This document shows, piece by piece, positions 62,626-64,000 of a DNA stretch of 64,000 bases. The stretch's first letter is position 1; each line of letters begins with the position of its first letter. Below the pieces are notes generated by a model. That model had not been told where the DNA came from, did not search any database, and saw nothing but the letters and a program-made list of their open reading frames with translations. The stretch is from UBA2336 sp964404445. Lineage in GTDB: Bacteria; Bacteroidota; Bacteroidia; Cytophagales; Cyclobacteriaceae. The stretch spans positions 372,001 through 436,000 of the forward strand of contig CAYOJW010000002.1 in the NCBI GenBank assembly GCA_964404445.1, given 5' to 3'. Both the position numbers and the translations under genes were made by a program.

Positions 62626-63666
62626 ATGTGCCCTACATCTTTAACCTCACAAACCTTATCGGCCAGCAAAATTGTTGGCGAAACGAAATGCTCAGGTAAA
62701 CGCGAAACGTGCCGCAAAAAGAAAAGCGGAAACAAATCGTTAATCAAAACCATGGGAGTATTGGCGGCCATGCTGTTGTTTACAGTCAATACCGTATTCG
62801 CGCAGGCGTCTGCCCAGCCTTCGTTCTTAGACGACCCCTTTAACAATCCGATGACCCCGCTGTATTTAATTACAGCACTAATCGTTATTGTTATTGTGTT
62901 GATTGCCTTTGTAGGGTTTTACCTGATACGGGTTGTAAATATGCTCACAACCGAAGCCGAAAAAGACCAGGCAGCAAAATTAGGCATTGTTTACGCACCA
63001 CGCCCAACCTGGTGGAGCCGATTTATAAAAGAAGTCAACGCTTCGGTACCGGTTGAAGACGAACAAAGCATTGAACTTGATCACGCTTACGATGGTATTA
63101 GAGAACTTGATAACCACCTGCCACCGTGGTGGAAATGGCTGTTTATAGGCACCGTTGTTTGGGGCGTTGTGTACTTAGTGGTGTATCACATGGGCGGAAA
63201 TATGCCCCTGCAAATACAGGAATACGAAAACGAACTGGCTCATGCCGAAGAACAGCTTAACAAGCTAAAAGCATCGCAGCCGCAAGCCGTTATCGATGTA
63301 AATACATTGGAGTATTCGGCCGATGCCGAAATCCTGAGCAATGGCAAAAGCGTTTACACAACAAACTGCGTAGCGTGCCACAACAGCGATGGCGGAGGAA
63401 ACGCCATTGGGCCTAACCTTACCGATGCATACTGGTTGCACAAAGGCGATGTTAAAAGTATCTTTACGGTAGTAAATGGGGGTGTGGTCGAAAAAGGTAT
63501 GCCTGCCTGGGGCAAAACCATGAGTCCGAAGGATGTACGCGATGTAACCTTTTACGTTATGAGTTTACAAGGCACAACACCGGCCAACCCTAAAGCACCG
63601 CAAGGCGAACTATTTACCCCTGCGGTAGTGGCTGCCGATAGCACTGCCGTACAGGCAGCATTATAA
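62626..63666 (+). CDS. ccoP: CcoP subunit of cbb3 oxidase (one heme c)
   Basis: The 346-residue protein has a helix near 85-105, a CcoP N-terminal domain (HAYDGIRELDNHLPPWWKWLFIGTVVWGVVYL) and a single cytochrome c domain with CVACH at 248-252 (heme c) and MPAWGKTM giving the axial Met. Proteobacterial CcoP usually has two CxxCH sites; only one is found here. ATG 62626, 2 nt after ccoQ, gives a Cys/Lys-rich N-terminal extension; a later ATG at 62752 (MGVLAAMLLFTVNTVFAQ) would start directly with a signal-like helix, so the true start is uncertain. Confidence 0.93.
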   Translation: MCPTSLTSQTLSASKIVGETKCSGKRETCRKKKSGNKSLIKTMGVLAAMLLFTVNTVFAQASAQPSFLDDPFNNPMTPLYLITALIVIVIVLIAFVGFYLIRVVNMLTTEAEKDQAAKLGIVYAPRPTWWSRFIKEVNASVPVEDEQSIELDHAYDGIRELDNHLPPWWKWLFIGTVVWGVVYLVVYHMGGNMPLQIQEYENELAHAEEQLNKLKASQPQAVIDVNTLEYSADAEILSNGKSVYTTNCVACHNSDGGGNAIGPNLTDAYWLHKGDVKSIFTVVNGGVVEKGMPAWGKTMSPKDVRDVTFYVMSLQGTTPANPKAPQGELFTPAVVAADSTAVQAAL

Positions 63667-63674
63667 AAGAAAGC

Positions 63675-64000
63675 ATGGAAGGCACCGTAAGGTTAGATAT
63701 ACGCAAAGAGCGACTGTTAAAAAGCAATGCTGTTACCGATTTCGATGATGACGAATTTCGCGACAGCATTGCTACGGTAGATGAGCACGGCAAACGGATA
63801 TGGTTATATCCGAAAAAACCTTCGGGCAAATTTCACGGCTGGCGCATATTGGTTACTACCGTATTGCTCACATTACTGTTCAGTGCTCCTTTTATAAGAA
63901 TAAACGGTCAGCCGTTTATTCTGTTAAATGTATTTGAACGCAAGTTTGTGATTTTCGGGCAGGCATTTTGGCCGCAGGATTTCTTTCTGTTAGCGCTTGT
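63675..64000 (+). CDS. ccoG: CcoG/FixG-like oxidase assembly protein (5' part, cut by window)
   Basis: The visible 108 residues, starting at ATG 63675, are MEGTVRLDIRKERLL..., followed by the CcoG-type TVDEHGKRIWLYPKKPSGKFHGWRI stretch, a membrane helix (LVTTVLLTLLFSAPFI) and INGQPFILLNVFERKFVIFGQAFWPQDFF, which is typical of CcoG just before its ferredoxin-like part. CcoG is an iron-sulfur membrane protein needed for copper delivery to cbb3 oxidase. 8 nt after ccoP, so part of the same operon; the rest lies outside the window. Confidence 0.93.
   Translation, partial: MEGTVRLDIRKERLLKSNAVTDFDDDEFRDSIATVDEHGKRIWLYPKKPSGKFHGWRILVTTVLLTLLFSAPFIRINGQPFILLNVFERKFVIFGQAFWPQDFFLLAL

Overview
The window is chromosomal DNA of a Bacteroidota bacterium, most likely a free-living aerobic member of the Cytophagales. 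The evidence is: type IX secretion (T9SS) parts and cargo (a C25 sortase-like protease with a PNPSTG-type sorting domain, a PorP/SprF protein, a giant protein with a gliding-motility type B C-terminal domain), a TonB-dependent receptor with a carboxypeptidase-like N-terminal domain, a fused CcoN-CcoO cbb3 oxidase, the acyl-blocked (transcarbamylase on an acylated ornithine) arginine pathway, and several promoters of the Bacteroidota TAnnTTTG type. No rRNA, tRNA, CRISPR array, phage block or transposase gene was seen.

Layout. 1-5.7 kb: a partial PorU-like protease (minus) and a divergent sulfotransferase-like gene. 5.9-8.8 kb: a PadR regulator with a double-PspC membrane protein. 8.8-11.5 kb: an inverted-repeat intergenic element, then an ECF sigma / membrane anti-sigma-like / outer-membrane protein operon. 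11.6-17.4 kb: YfhO membrane protein, CaCA antiporter, M48 protease, DUF2721 protein and a small membrane protein. 17.6-26.9 kb: a nine-gene minus-strand arginine operon (acyltransferase, argG, argC, proC, argD, transcarbamylase, argB, deacylase, argH) behind a leader of about 300 nt. 27.2-29.4 kb: TRIC-like channel, an AT-rich orphan and PorP/SprF, the latter divergent from a 1755-residue T9SS cargo protein (29.5-34.8 kb). 34.8-35.9 kb: a repeat-rich island around an AT-rich orphan gene. 35.9-45.8 kb: metabolic genes (GH20 hexosaminidase, NUDIX, Sua5, 6-phosphofructokinase, phosphoglycerate kinase, RRM protein, SLC13 transporter), interrupted by an antitoxin/PIN-toxin cassette flanked by perfect 54-bp copies of the 3' end of the phosphofructokinase gene. 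45.8-50.4 kb: DUF6249 protein, second sigma/anti-sigma pair, adenosylhomocysteinase, DsbA-family protein and a HigBA-type toxin-antitoxin. 50.6-51.6 kb: fluoride riboswitch, crcB and inorganic pyrophosphatase. 51.7-59.3 kb: orphan genes, GNAT, a membrane LytTR regulator, a TonB receptor, a bestrophin, a DUF4256 protein, and two structured palindromic repeats. 59.3-64 kb: two small membrane proteins divergent from ccoNO-ccoQ-ccoP-ccoG, with FNR/CRP-like inverted repeats between them.

Most interesting points: (1) the toxin-antitoxin cassette bounded by direct repeats of the pfk 3' end; (2) Val90 in the transcarbamylase, which predicts an N-succinylornithine rather than N-acetylornithine pathway; (3) pyrophosphatase translationally coupled to crcB under a fluoride riboswitch; (4) an exact-phase tandem duplication inside the giant T9SS protein; (5) at least four different families of structured intergenic repeats, including a periodic AGTTNNN-type hairpin filler in four spacers of the arg operon. 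All functional statements rest on motif reading by eye; no database search was run.
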